Assembly (NCBI GenBank): GCA_905209765.1
Contig: CAJLUE010000061.1
Location: 1 to 10,867 of the forward strand
Length of the DNA: 10,867 nt
Direction: 5' to 3'
Origin: an uncultured Collinsella sp.
Lineage (GTDB): Bacteria > Actinomycetota > Coriobacteriia > Coriobacteriales > Coriobacteriaceae
Shown here in pieces: positions 4,946-10,867 of this stretch. The first letter of the stretch is position 1. The number at the start of each line of letters is the position of its first letter. A program made the position numbers and the translations under genes. The notes below the pieces were generated by a model, which did no database searches, had not been told where the DNA came from, and saw only the letters and a program-made list of their open reading frames with translations.

Positions 4946-5868
4946 TGGGTACCGTGAACATGGCCGTCGATTTCGGCGGCGTCAAGATGCAGAACCCCAT
5001 CAACACCGCAGCCGGTACCTTTGGCTACGGTTGGCAGTTCCAGAACTTCTTCGATGTCTCCCAGCTGGGTGCCATCACCACCAAGGGCTGCGCTGCCGAG
5101 CCCTGGCCCGGCAATCCCGCACCCCGCATGGCCGAGATCCCCGGCGGCATGATCAATTCCGTGGGCCTGCAGAACCCCGGTGTGGCCGCTTTCGCCCGCG
5201 AGTCCGGTCCGTGGCTCGAGCAGCTCTCCAAGGACGGTTGCCAGGTCATTTGCCAGGTTGCCGGTCATTCCGTGGACGAGTTTGTCCGTGCGCTCGAGAT
5301 GTATGTCGAGCTGTGCCCCTGGGCTGCCGGCTATGAGATCAATGTGAGCTGCCCCAACATTGCCGCCGGCGGTGCCGCCATGGGCTCCACGCCCGAGGGC
5401 GCCTCTGGCGTCATGGCTGCCTGCCGCAAGGTGACCGACAAGCCGCTGTTTGTGAAGATGGCCCCGGTCAACGTCGCCGAGATCGCCAAGGCCCTCGAGG
5501 CCGCCGGCGCCGACGGCCTTTCGGTCATCAACTCCATCCAGGGTATGGCCATCGACGTTCACACCCGCAAGTCGCGTGTGGCCAAGCCCAAGGGCGGTCT
5601 TTCGGGCCCGCTGTGCCACCACATTGCCGTGCGTATGGTCTGGGAAGTCGCTCAGGCTGTCGATATCCCCATCAACGGCGTCGGCGGCGTCATGACCGGT
5701 GAGGACGCCGCCGAGTTTATCCTGGCTGGCGCCACCTGCGTATCGGTCGGTATGGCCAACTTCGTCGATCCGTGTGCTTCGCTCAAGATCGCGCGCGAGC
5801 TCGAGGCCTGGGCCGAGTCCCAGGGCGTGAAGGACATTAACGAGCTGGTAGGTGCTTTCGAATGCTAG
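4945..5868 (+). CDS. pyrD: Dihydroorotate dehydrogenase type 1B, catalytic subunit PyrD
   Basis: The subunit oxidises dihydroorotate to orotate on FMN and hands electrons to PyrK. The 307-residue TIM-barrel protein shows the FMN/substrate lysine in ITTKG (K47), NSVGLQNPG (71-79), the catalytic cysteine in NVSCPN (C136, the class 1 base), FVKM (K171), INSI (195-198) and the phosphate-binding NGVGGVMTGEDA (244-255). The adjacent PyrK and the Cys base identify the cytosolic NAD-linked type 1B enzyme, not the membrane-bound type 2 with Ser. GTG 4945 is preceded by AAGGTGG (4928-4934); starts at GTG 4954 or ATG 4960 would remove only three or five residues and cannot be excluded. The end overlaps pyrF by 7 nt. 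Confidence 0.94.
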   Translation: MGTVNMAVDFGGVKMQNPINTAAGTFGYGWQFQNFFDVSQLGAITTKGCAAEPWPGNPAPRMAEIPGGMINSVGLQNPGVAAFARESGPWLEQLSKDGCQVICQVAGHSVDEFVRALEMYVELCPWAAGYEINVSCPNIAAGGAAMGSTPEGASGVMAACRKVTDKPLFVKMAPVNVAEIAKALEAAGADGLSVINSIQGMAIDVHTRKSRVAKPKGGLSGPLCHHIAVRMVWEVAQAVDIPINGVGGVMTGEDAAEFILAGATCVSVGMANFVDPCASLKIARELEAWAESQGVKDINELVGAFEC

Positions 5869-6578
5869 AGACCGATGCCCGCGACCGCGTTATCGTCGCC
5901 CTCGACTGCGACCGTGGGCGTGCGCTTGAGCTCGCCCATGAACTTTCGGGCCATGCCGCTTGGCTTAAAGTGGGCATGACGCTCTATTACGCCGAGGGTC
6001 CCGAGATTGTCAAGACGTTCAAGGAGCTGGGCTTTAAGGTCTTCCTTGACCTTAAGTTCCATGACATTCCGCATCAGGTGCGCGGTGCCGCTCGCTCGGC
6101 CTCGCTTGCCGGTGCCGACCTGCTTTCGGTTCACGGCTTGGGTTCGGGTGCTATGCTCGCCGCCTGCCGTGAGGGTGCCGAGGAGGCACGCGAGGATCGA
6201 GCCAAGCTCGTCGCCATCACCGTGCTTACGAGCATGAATCAGGATGCGTTGAGCGAGATCGGCGTCGAGTCGCCCGTTGCCGAGGAGGCCGCCCGTTTGG
6301 CAAAACTCGCCCAGGCCAACGGTATCGACGGCATCGTGTGCTCGCCGATGGAGGCTCATGACATGCGTGAGCTGCTTGGCCCCGATGCGCTGATTGTGAC
6401 CCCGGGCGTGCGTCCGGTTGGTGCTGCGCTGGGCGATCAGTCCCGCGTGGCCACGCCTTCCCAGGCTATCGAGCGCGGCGCGAGCCATATCGTGGTGGGC
6501 CGCCCCATTACCGGCGCCGACGATCCGGTTGCCGCGTTTGACGCCATCGTTGCCGAGCTGGTCGAAAACGTCGCGTAA
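5862..6578 (+). CDS. pyrF: Orotidine 5'-phosphate decarboxylase
   Basis: This enzyme decarboxylates OMP to UMP, the last step of the pathway. The 238-residue protein is the short bacterial type: D15 in VALDCD, K36 in WLKVG, the charged catalytic array FLDLKFHDIP (D63, K65, D68), LLSVHGLG (87-94), VTPGVRP (179-185), GDQSR (191-195) and VVGRPIT (211-217), which binds phosphate. ATG 5862 overlaps the end of pyrD by 7 nt, with a modest GGTAGGTG upstream. It is the last gene of the operon. pyrE, which makes its substrate OMP and often sits beside pyrF, is not here; the next gene is mihF after 239 nt containing a terminator. Confidence 0.96.
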   Translation: MLETDARDRVIVALDCDRGRALELAHELSGHAAWLKVGMTLYYAEGPEIVKTFKELGFKVFLDLKFHDIPHQVRGAARSASLAGADLLSVHGLGSGAMLAACREGAEEAREDRAKLVAITVLTSMNQDALSEIGVESPVAEEAARLAKLAQANGIDGIVCSPMEAHDMRELLGPDALIVTPGVRPVGAALGDQSRVATPSQAIERGASHIVVGRPITGADDPVAAFDAIVAELVENVA

Positions 6579-6623
6579 AAGATTCCCTTAAGTCACCACT
6601 TTTTGGGTTCAATAGCACAAATT

Positions 6624-6689
6624 AGCCCCTGTGCCTGCGTAAACTTTCCCATCCTTTGTGTGGAATCGCAGGTCGGGGGCTCATCTTTT
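6624..6689 (+). terminator. Probable terminator of the pyr operon
   Basis: AGCCCC (6624-6629) pairs with GGGGCT (6676-6681), and inside it CCTGCG (6634-6639) pairs with CGCAGG (6667-6672), separated by a small internal loop. The 27-nt apical region has a further possible TTCC/GGAA pairing. A CATCTTTT tail follows. The position 45 nt after pyrF fits an operon end; the large two-part stem is unusual for a plain terminator. Confidence 0.6.
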
Positions 6690-6744
6690 AGCGCGATATA
6701 TTGCACTTTTTGCGGGTATCGTCTAACCTATGGAGCTGCGATTG

Positions 6745-6776
6745 GGCATTTTGTACGTTTTACGTGCTAAAATGCC
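6745..6776. repeat. Long inverted repeat overlapping the mihF promoter
   Basis: GGCATTTT (6745-6752) and AAAATGCC (6769-6776) are perfectly complementary. Inside them GTACGT (6753-6758) can pair with ACGTGC (6762-6767) with one G-T wobble and one extra T (6768). Together this is a near-perfect 14-pair dyad around a TTT centre, directly over the predicted -10. It could be an operator or an RNA/DNA cruciform. Confidence 0.55.
6765..6773 (+). promoter_or_regulatory. Extended -10 promoter of the mihF operon
   Basis: TGC-TAAAAT is an extended -10 (TGn plus a 5/6 match to TATAAT) 44 nt before the mihF ATG, predicting a start near 6780. A good -35 is lacking: TTGGGC at 6742-6747 would be 20 nt away. 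A second possible promoter is TTGCAC (6701-6706), 17 nt, TAACCT (6724-6729). Confidence 0.5.
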
Positions 6777-6817
6777 AAATATTGAATCAGATATAAGCCA
6801 ACTATTTGGAGGTACGA

Positions 6818-7126
6818 ATGGCACTCCCTCAGCTTACCGATGAGCAGCGTAAGCAGGCTCTTGAGAAGGCTGCCGCCGCACGTCACGCTCGCGCAGAGCT
6901 CCGTGAGCAGATCAAGAAGGGCGAGAAGTCCCTCGAGTCCGTGCTCAACTCCGATGACCCCATTGCTTCTCGCATGAAGGTTTCCACCCTCATCGAGTCT
7001 CTCCCCGGTTATGGCAAGGCTAAGGCCGCCAAGATCATGGAGGAGCTCGGCATCTCCGCTACCCGTCGCGTCCAGGGCCTTGGCGTCCGTCAGCGCGAGC
7101 AGCTCCTCGAGCAGCTGACCAAATAA
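6818..7126 (+). CDS. mihF: Integration host factor, actinobacterial type (mIHF)
   Basis: mIHF is a nucleoid-associated DNA-binding protein of actinobacteria, first known as the host factor for mycobacteriophage L5 integration and unrelated in fold to E. coli IHF. The 102-residue protein has a charged helical N-terminus (about 1-45) and the conserved core from MKVSTLIESLPGYG (53-66) through AKIMEELGIS (71-80) to TRRVQGLGVRQREQLL (82-97), the helix-two-turn-helix DNA-binding module. ATG 6818 has GGAGG (6808-6812) 5 nt upstream; an in-frame TTG at 6806 precedes that site and is rejected. mihF, gmk, rpoZ in this order is a typical actinobacterial arrangement. The inverted repeat over its promoter makes autoregulation worth considering. 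Confidence 0.93.
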   Translation: MALPQLTDEQRKQALEKAAAARHARAELREQIKKGEKSLESVLNSDDPIASRMKVSTLIESLPGYGKAKAAKIMEELGISATRRVQGLGVRQREQLLEQLTK

Positions 7127-7696
7127 GTGAGCGCTCAGGATTCAAAGCTCTTTGTGATTTCTGGACCGTCAGGCGCGGGCAAGGGCACGCTCGTCACTCG
7201 TGTGCGCGAGCGTCGCTCTAACCTGGGCCTGACGGTTTCGGCTACCACGCGAGCCCCACGCAAAGGTGAGGTCGACGGCGTCAATTACTTTTTCCTGACG
7301 CGCGAGGAGTTCGACCGCCGCGTGGCAAACGGTGAGTTTGTTGAGTGGGCCGAGGTCCACGGTAACTGCTACGGCACGTTGGTGAGCGAGGTCCAGTCCA
7401 AGCTCGCCTCTGGTTCGTCTCTCATTTTGGAGATTGATGTCCAGGGTGCCCTGCAGGTCAAGGAGCGTTTTCCCGAGGCCGTGCTGATCTTTATCAAGCC
7501 ACCCTCGCTCGAGGTGCTCCGCGAGCGTCTGGTCGGTCGCGGTACCGAGACGCCCGAGACGATTGAACTGCGTATGGCAAACGCCGCCCATGAGCTTGCC
7601 CTTGCCGACCGCTACGACGACGTCGTGGTGAATGACGATCTCGACCGCGCGACCGATGAGCTCGTTCGCGTTCTCGATATGCATGAAAGGATCTGA
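7127..7696 (+). CDS. gmk: Guanylate kinase
   Basis: Guanylate kinase phosphorylates GMP (and dGMP) to GDP with ATP, feeding GTP and (p)ppGpp pools. The 189-residue protein has the P-loop GPSGAGKGT (13-21), the GMP-binding SATTRAPRKGEVDGVNYFF (38-56), EWAEVHGNCYGT (73-84), LEIDVQGA (101-108) and the lid region ERLVGRGTETPE (133-144), with normal family length. It starts with GTG immediately after the mihF TAA, and I see no convincing ribosome-binding site in the preceding 20 nt, so translation probably depends on termination-reinitiation from mihF. No other in-frame start keeps the P-loop. Confidence 0.96.
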   Translation: MSAQDSKLFVISGPSGAGKGTLVTRVRERRSNLGLTVSATTRAPRKGEVDGVNYFFLTREEFDRRVANGEFVEWAEVHGNCYGTLVSEVQSKLASGSSLILEIDVQGALQVKERFPEAVLIFIKPPSLEVLRERLVGRGTETPETIELRMANAAHELALADRYDDVVVNDDLDRATDELVRVLDMHERI

Positions 7697-7701
7697 GGTC
7701 C

Positions 7702-7983
7702 GTGTCCGTTGTAAAGCCTTGCATTGACGATCTTCTGGAGAAGACCGATCACAACCGCTTCCTGCTCGCTTCGCTTGCCTCCAAGCGTGCCTGCGACATC
7801 AATAGCATGCTGCGCGGCCAGCATAACCGCGTGCTTGCCGTTCAGGATGTTGACGACATCACCATCGCGCTCTCCGGCGCCGATACCATCTCGATGGCTA
7901 TGGACGAGATCGTCGACGGCGATATCTCCTACGACGAGGCCCGTTACGAGAAGGCGCTCGGCCATAAGGTTGCTGAAGCCTAA
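7702..7983 (+). CDS. rpoZ: DNA-directed RNA polymerase omega subunit
   Basis: Omega binds the C-terminal region of beta-prime, aids RNA polymerase assembly and in some bacteria forms part of a ppGpp site. The 93-residue protein has the family core HNRFLLASLASKRACDINSM (17-36), preceded by the usual short ISxLL-like start (CIDDLLEKTD) and followed by a variable acidic tail. GTG 7702 lies 5 nt after the gmk stop, with AAGGA (7687-7691) about 10 nt upstream and GAGG (7695-7698) closer. The gmk-rpoZ pairing is widespread in bacteria and supports the call. Confidence 0.93.
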   Translation: MSVVKPCIDDLLEKTDHNRFLLASLASKRACDINSMLRGQHNRVLAVQDVDDITIALSGADTISMAMDEIVDGDISYDEARYEKALGHKVAEA

Positions 7984-9228
7984 ATGGCAGCTCGCGTCTG
8001 CCTGGTCCACTATCACGAGGTTGGACTGAAGGGCAAGAACCGCGCACATTTTGAGCATATCCTCATGGATAACATTAAGGCGGCTTTGGCCGCCTTTTCC
8101 GTGAACGCCGTGTCTCGAATTTCCGGTTATATCCTCGTGACCTTTAACGAGCATCAGGCCGACGAGGCGGCGCGTGTCATCCGCACCGTCCCCGGCGTTG
8201 CCCGTGTGTCCCTGGCTTACCACACCAACCGCGACCCGCAGGAGTACTGCGCCGCCGCCGTCAAGGCGCTGCGCGAGTTTGGCCCCTTCGATTCGTTTAA
8301 GGTTCACGCCAAGCGCTCCAATACCGACTATGAGCTCACCTCGATTGATATCAATCGCCAGGTGGGCGAGGTGCTGTGCGAGGCCTTCCCCGATAAAAAG
8401 GTTCAAATGCACGACCCCGATGCGATGGTGCACGTACTGGTGGTACAGGGTAGCGTTTACGTGTACGCGCGCTCCGAGCGCGGCGTGGGCGGTCTGCCGG
8501 TGGGTTCTGCCGGCAAGGTCGTGACGCTTCTGTCGTCGGGCATCGATTCTCCGGTGGCGACCTGGATGCTCGCGCGTCGCGGTGCGGTGTGCGTGCCGGT
8601 ACATTTCTCCGGTCGTCCGCAGACTCCCGATACGAGCGAGTATTTGGTGCAGGACATCATCCGTGCGCTTGAGCCGGGTGTCCAGATTGGCCGCCTGTAC
8701 GTGGTGCCGTTTGGCGATTGCCAGCGTGAGATTTCCGTCACCTGCCCCAGCAACCTGCGCGTGATCATGTATCGCCGCATCATGTATTCGGTTGCCGAGC
8801 GCATTGCGCATATCGAGGGCGCCAAGGCCATCGTGACCGGTGAGTCGCTCGGTCAGGTCGCCTCCCAGACGCTCGAGAACATCATGGCCGTCAACGAGGC
8901 CGTGAAGATTCCCGTGTTCCGTCCGCTCATCGGGTCCGACAAGCAGGAGATCATTGCGCGCGCTCAGGAGATCGGCACGTTCGATATATCTACTGAGGCA
9001 GCGCCCGACTGCTGCACGCTGTTTATGCCGCGTCGTCCCGAGACGCACGCCAAACTCGATGCCGTGCATGAGGCCTGGGAGCTGTTCGACCACGAGGAGA
9101 TGATCGAGCGCCTGCTTAAGCAGACCGAGTACATCGACTTCTCCAGCAACACGTATAAGGCCCCTAAGACCTTAAAACGCAAACATTCGGAGCTTGCTCC
9201 GCGTGAGATTTACCAAGATCACGAGTAA
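7984..9228 (+). CDS. thiI: tRNA 4-thiouridine synthetase ThiI (no rhodanese domain)
   Basis: ThiI adenylates and thiolates uridine 8 of tRNA and, in some bacteria, supplies sulfur for thiazole synthesis. The 414-residue protein has an N-terminal ferredoxin-like region, a THUMP RNA-binding domain with RSNTDYELTS (111-120), a PP-loop ATPase domain with LLSSGIDSPVATW (182-194), VTGESLGQVASQT (284-296) and the conserved PDCCTLFMPRRPET (341-354), whose cysteines match the sulfur-handling position. It ends without the C-terminal rhodanese domain of E. coli ThiI (482 residues), like the Bacillus form, which takes sulfur from a dedicated cysteine desulfurase; none is seen nearby. The PP-loop has SSGIDS where SGGIDS is usual. 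ATG follows the rpoZ TAA directly, with weak ribosome-binding signal. Confidence 0.93.
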   Translation: MAARVCLVHYHEVGLKGKNRAHFEHILMDNIKAALAAFSVNAVSRISGYILVTFNEHQADEAARVIRTVPGVARVSLAYHTNRDPQEYCAAAVKALREFGPFDSFKVHAKRSNTDYELTSIDINRQVGEVLCEAFPDKKVQMHDPDAMVHVLVVQGSVYVYARSERGVGGLPVGSAGKVVTLLSSGIDSPVATWMLARRGAVCVPVHFSGRPQTPDTSEYLVQDIIRALEPGVQIGRLYVVPFGDCQREISVTCPSNLRVIMYRRIMYSVAERIAHIEGAKAIVTGESLGQVASQTLENIMAVNEAVKIPVFRPLIGSDKQEIIARAQEIGTFDISTEAAPDCCTLFMPRRPETHAKLDAVHEAWELFDHEEMIERLLKQTEYIDFSSNTYKAPKTLKRKHSELAPREIYQDHE

Positions 9229-9238
9229 TTGCCTGCAT

Positions 9239-9271
9239 AGACCGACGATGCGCCTGTATCGTCGGTCTTTT
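9239..9271 (+). terminator. Intrinsic terminator after thiI
   Basis: AGACCGACGAT (9239-9249) and ATCGTCGGTCT (9258-9268) form a perfect 11-bp stem with an 8-nt loop, followed by T residues (9268-9271), 10 nt after the thiI stop. This ends the mihF-gmk-rpoZ-thiI unit. Confidence 0.9.
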
Positions 9272-9344
9272 GCTATCTGGGCAAATGATGTCAAGATGTT
9301 CATTCGCTGACGCGTGACTGAATAAATGGACATGTTCGCGCAAG

Positions 9345-9377
9345 GTTTTGGTCGGTATTTGGTTTGACCGCGAAAAC
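9345..9377. repeat. Imperfect dyad upstream of comEA
   Basis: GTTTTGGTC (9345-9353) faces GACC-GCG-AAAAC (9366-9377): nine base pairs with a three-base GCG insertion on the 3' side and a 12-nt loop. It lies about 65 nt before the comEA ATG, where a promoter is expected, although I could not identify convincing -35 and -10 boxes in 9272-9442. Confidence 0.3.
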
Positions 9378-9442
9378 TAGTGTGGACGTGCGGAAGCTGC
9401 GACGCTCGTTTCCTGACACGATGGTGTTGGGAGGTGTTTGCT

Positions 9443-10147
9443 ATGGCGCAGCGCGAGCAACACGAACGGGTTAAACGGATGGACCGCTGGGCGGGCAAGT
9501 TGCTCGGGCATAAAGCGGTGGTGGTGGCGATTCTGGTTGTCATTGCCGCCGCGAGCGGTTTGGCGATGGCAAGTTTTGGTGGCCACTCCAGTAGCGTGTC
9601 GTTTGAGCGTAGTGATGAGGCGAGCGTCTCGGATGTGCACGGGGCCGGGGATGCGTCTTCTGATGATGAGTCTTCGGCCAAGAGTTCCTCTGCTGCAGAG
9701 GTGTACGTCGATGTGGATGGCGCCGTTGTGAGGCCTGGCGTGTATCGGCTCAAAGATGGAGCACGGGTGTCCCAAGCGATTGATGCCGCCGGAGGGCTTA
9801 CGGCCGAGGCGGACGTGACAGAGCTTAACCGTGCGTCCAAGATCACAGATGGCCAAAAGATTTATGTACCGACGGTGGGGGAGCAACAAGCGGCTGCGGC
9901 GGTCGGCGGGGCCGAAAGTAGTACTGCCACGACTCCTGGCGCGGGGTCTTCGTCGGGGCTCGTGAACATCAATACGGCGAGCGCGGCGGAACTGCAGACG
10001 CTCTCGGGCATTGGGCCTTCTATGGCTCAGTCGATTATCGATGAGCGGACAAAGAACGGTGCTTTTGCCTCAGTCGATGACCTGATGCGCGTATCGGGAA
10101 TCGGTGAGAAGAAGCTCGCCAAAATCAAAGATTGTATCTGCGTATGA
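9443..10147 (+). CDS. comEA: Competence DNA receptor ComEA
   Basis: ComEA is the membrane-anchored DNA-binding protein that captures double-stranded DNA and delivers it to the ComEC channel in natural transformation. The 234-residue protein has a short basic N-terminus, one transmembrane helix (about 24-44), a Ser/Asp-rich linker (about 48-85) and an SLBB domain starting at VYVDVDGAVVRPGVYRL (87-103). A second low-complexity linker (145-172) leads to a C-terminal tandem helix-hairpin-helix domain: VNINTASAAELQTLSGIG (174-191) and VDDLMRVSGIGEKKLAKIK (211-229). This is the classic ComEA layout. ATG 9443 has GGGAGG (9428-9433) 9 nt upstream; the in-frame GTG at 9380 lacks such a site and would add 21 residues before the anchor. 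Its TGA overlaps the next gene's ATG by 4 nt. Confidence 0.93.
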   Translation: MAQREQHERVKRMDRWAGKLLGHKAVVVAILVVIAAASGLAMASFGGHSSSVSFERSDEASVSDVHGAGDASSDDESSAKSSSAAEVYVDVDGAVVRPGVYRLKDGARVSQAIDAAGGLTAEADVTELNRASKITDGQKIYVPTVGEQQAAAAVGGAESSTATTPGAGSSSGLVNINTASAAELQTLSGIGPSMAQSIIDERTKNGAFASVDDLMRVSGIGEKKLAKIKDCICV

Positions 10148-10867
10148 GCGCGTCCGAGCGCGAGCATGTGATGCCACCTCGGCCATTGATGCCGTGGACG
10201 ATGGCCCTTTGTGCCGGCCTGTGTACGAGCTGTGGCTTGGTGCTTAACGTGGCAGCCGATTTGCTGCTGGGAGAGCGGTCGGCGCCCGTCGCATCGCTCT
10301 GGGCCATTCCCGTTGCTGCTGCGGCTTGCATCATATTGGCTCGGTCCTGTATGCGCCTTATGCGGTGGAGACGATGGCTGTATGCCGCGGCCCTTGGCAT
10401 CGTGGCGGGGTCGGTCGTGTCCGCGGGTTGGGCGATTGGGGCGCTGCGTGCTTCGAGGGCGCTGGATAATCGGGCTGCGAGCAGTCTTGAATTTGTTGTG
10501 CGCGGTGACCCGTCCATCAATGACGGTGCGTACTCCTATACCTGCGATGCGTATGCGGGCGAAAAGCGTTTAGGTCAGGTGCGGCTGTCGTGTGATCGCG
10601 AGCTCGGCGTCGGTTCGCATGTACGTGCTATCGGTCGAATTTCGCGCCTTGAGAACGATGCGTATGGGCGCTCGCGCGTACTCCGAGGCGAGGTGCGCAA
10701 GGTTAAAGCCGTTCGGATTGTGTCGGTCGATGAGGGCTCTTCGGGGCCGCTGCTTCGATTGCGAAATGGGCTGCTTGCGTCCATCGCGCCTGCGACCGAC
10801 CCGGCGCGTTCGCTCATAGCCGGTGTCGTCTGCGGTCGTTCGGCCGAGCTGCGCGCCCAGCCGGCGG
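10144..10867 (+). CDS. comEC: ComEC/Rec2 competence channel protein, N-terminal part (truncated by window edge)
   Basis: ComEC forms the inner-membrane channel that passes single-stranded DNA into the cytoplasm. The frame is open from ATG 10144 to the right edge, about 241 residues. It begins with hydrophobic segments near residues 18-42, 48-68 and 78-100, followed by a soluble region of small beta-rich character (about 110-195) like the DUF4131/OB-like domain of ComEC. Then comes LLRLRNGLLASIAPA (203-217) and ARSLIAGVVCGRSAEL (221-236), which resemble the conserved lead-in to the competence domain. The ATGA overlap with comEA and the standard comEA-comEC order support the call. The start is not firm: no clear ribosome-binding site precedes 10144, and ATG 10171 is an alternative. 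The catalytic-like C-terminal metallo-beta-lactamase domain, if present, lies outside. Confidence 0.88.
   Translation, partial: MSASEREHVMPPRPLMPWTMALCAGLCTSCGLVLNVAADLLLGERSAPVASLWAIPVAAAACIILARSCMRLMRWRRWLYAAALGIVAGSVVSAGWAIGALRASRALDNRAASSLEFVVRGDPSINDGAYSYTCDAYAGEKRLGQVRLSCDRELGVGSHVRAIGRISRLENDAYGRSRVLRGEVRKVKAVRIVSVDEGSSGPLLRLRNGLLASIAPATDPARSLIAGVVCGRSAELRAQPA

Noticed and set aside
7612..9093. A 493-codon minus-strand open frame
   Set aside because: It is antisense to gmk, rpoZ and thiI, all of which are recognised families; long antisense frames are expected from GC-biased codon use. It has no ribosome-binding site or family motif.
9380..9442. Longer comEA starting at GTG 9380
   Set aside because: It has no ribosome-binding site and would place 21 unrelated residues before the membrane anchor; ATG 9443 has a strong GGGAGG.

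Overview
The window is high-GC DNA, most likely from a Coriobacteriia actinobacterium such as Collinsella. This assignment is inference. An actinobacterial mIHF gene sits directly ahead of gmk and rpoZ, yet the pyrimidine operon has the two-subunit PyrK/PyrD (type 1B) dihydroorotate dehydrogenase and a PyrR attenuator that are better known from Firmicutes. Nearly all long minus-strand reading frames are shadows of strongly GC-biased plus-strand genes.

Layout. (1) 1-428: C-terminal part of a REP-associated (Y1/IS200-like) transposase cut by the left edge, followed at 451-511 by two small hairpins with a shared loop sequence and different but still paired stems. (2) 614-802, minus strand: rpmB (ribosomal protein L28), with its terminator at 515-545 and an extended -10 promoter at 857-865. 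(3) 803-1254: the rpmB promoter region, about 150 nt with no assignable content, then a leader that can be folded by eye into a PyrR-type attenuator. (4) 1255-6578: pyrR, pyrB, pyrC, pyrK, pyrD, pyrF, with all junctions overlapping except a 92-nt gap before pyrK, which holds two hairpins. (5) 6624-6681: probable terminator. (6) 6745-9228: mihF, gmk, rpoZ, thiI, closely packed behind an extended -10 promoter that lies inside a long inverted repeat, ending in a strong terminator at 9239-9271. (7) 9443-10867: comEA and the start of comEC, the DNA-uptake channel genes, cut by the right edge.

How it works together. The pyr operon encodes aspartate transcarbamoylase, dihydroorotase, both subunits of NAD-linked dihydroorotate dehydrogenase and OMP decarboxylase, plus the regulator PyrR. 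carA, carB and pyrE are absent from the window, so carbamoyl phosphate supply and the orotate-to-OMP step must come from elsewhere. The next operon joins a nucleoid protein, guanylate kinase, the RNA polymerase omega subunit and a tRNA thiolation enzyme. The most informative non-coding signals are the pyr attenuator, the covarying hairpins behind the transposase fragment, and the inverted repeat over the mihF promoter. I did not find a wholly new multi-gene system.
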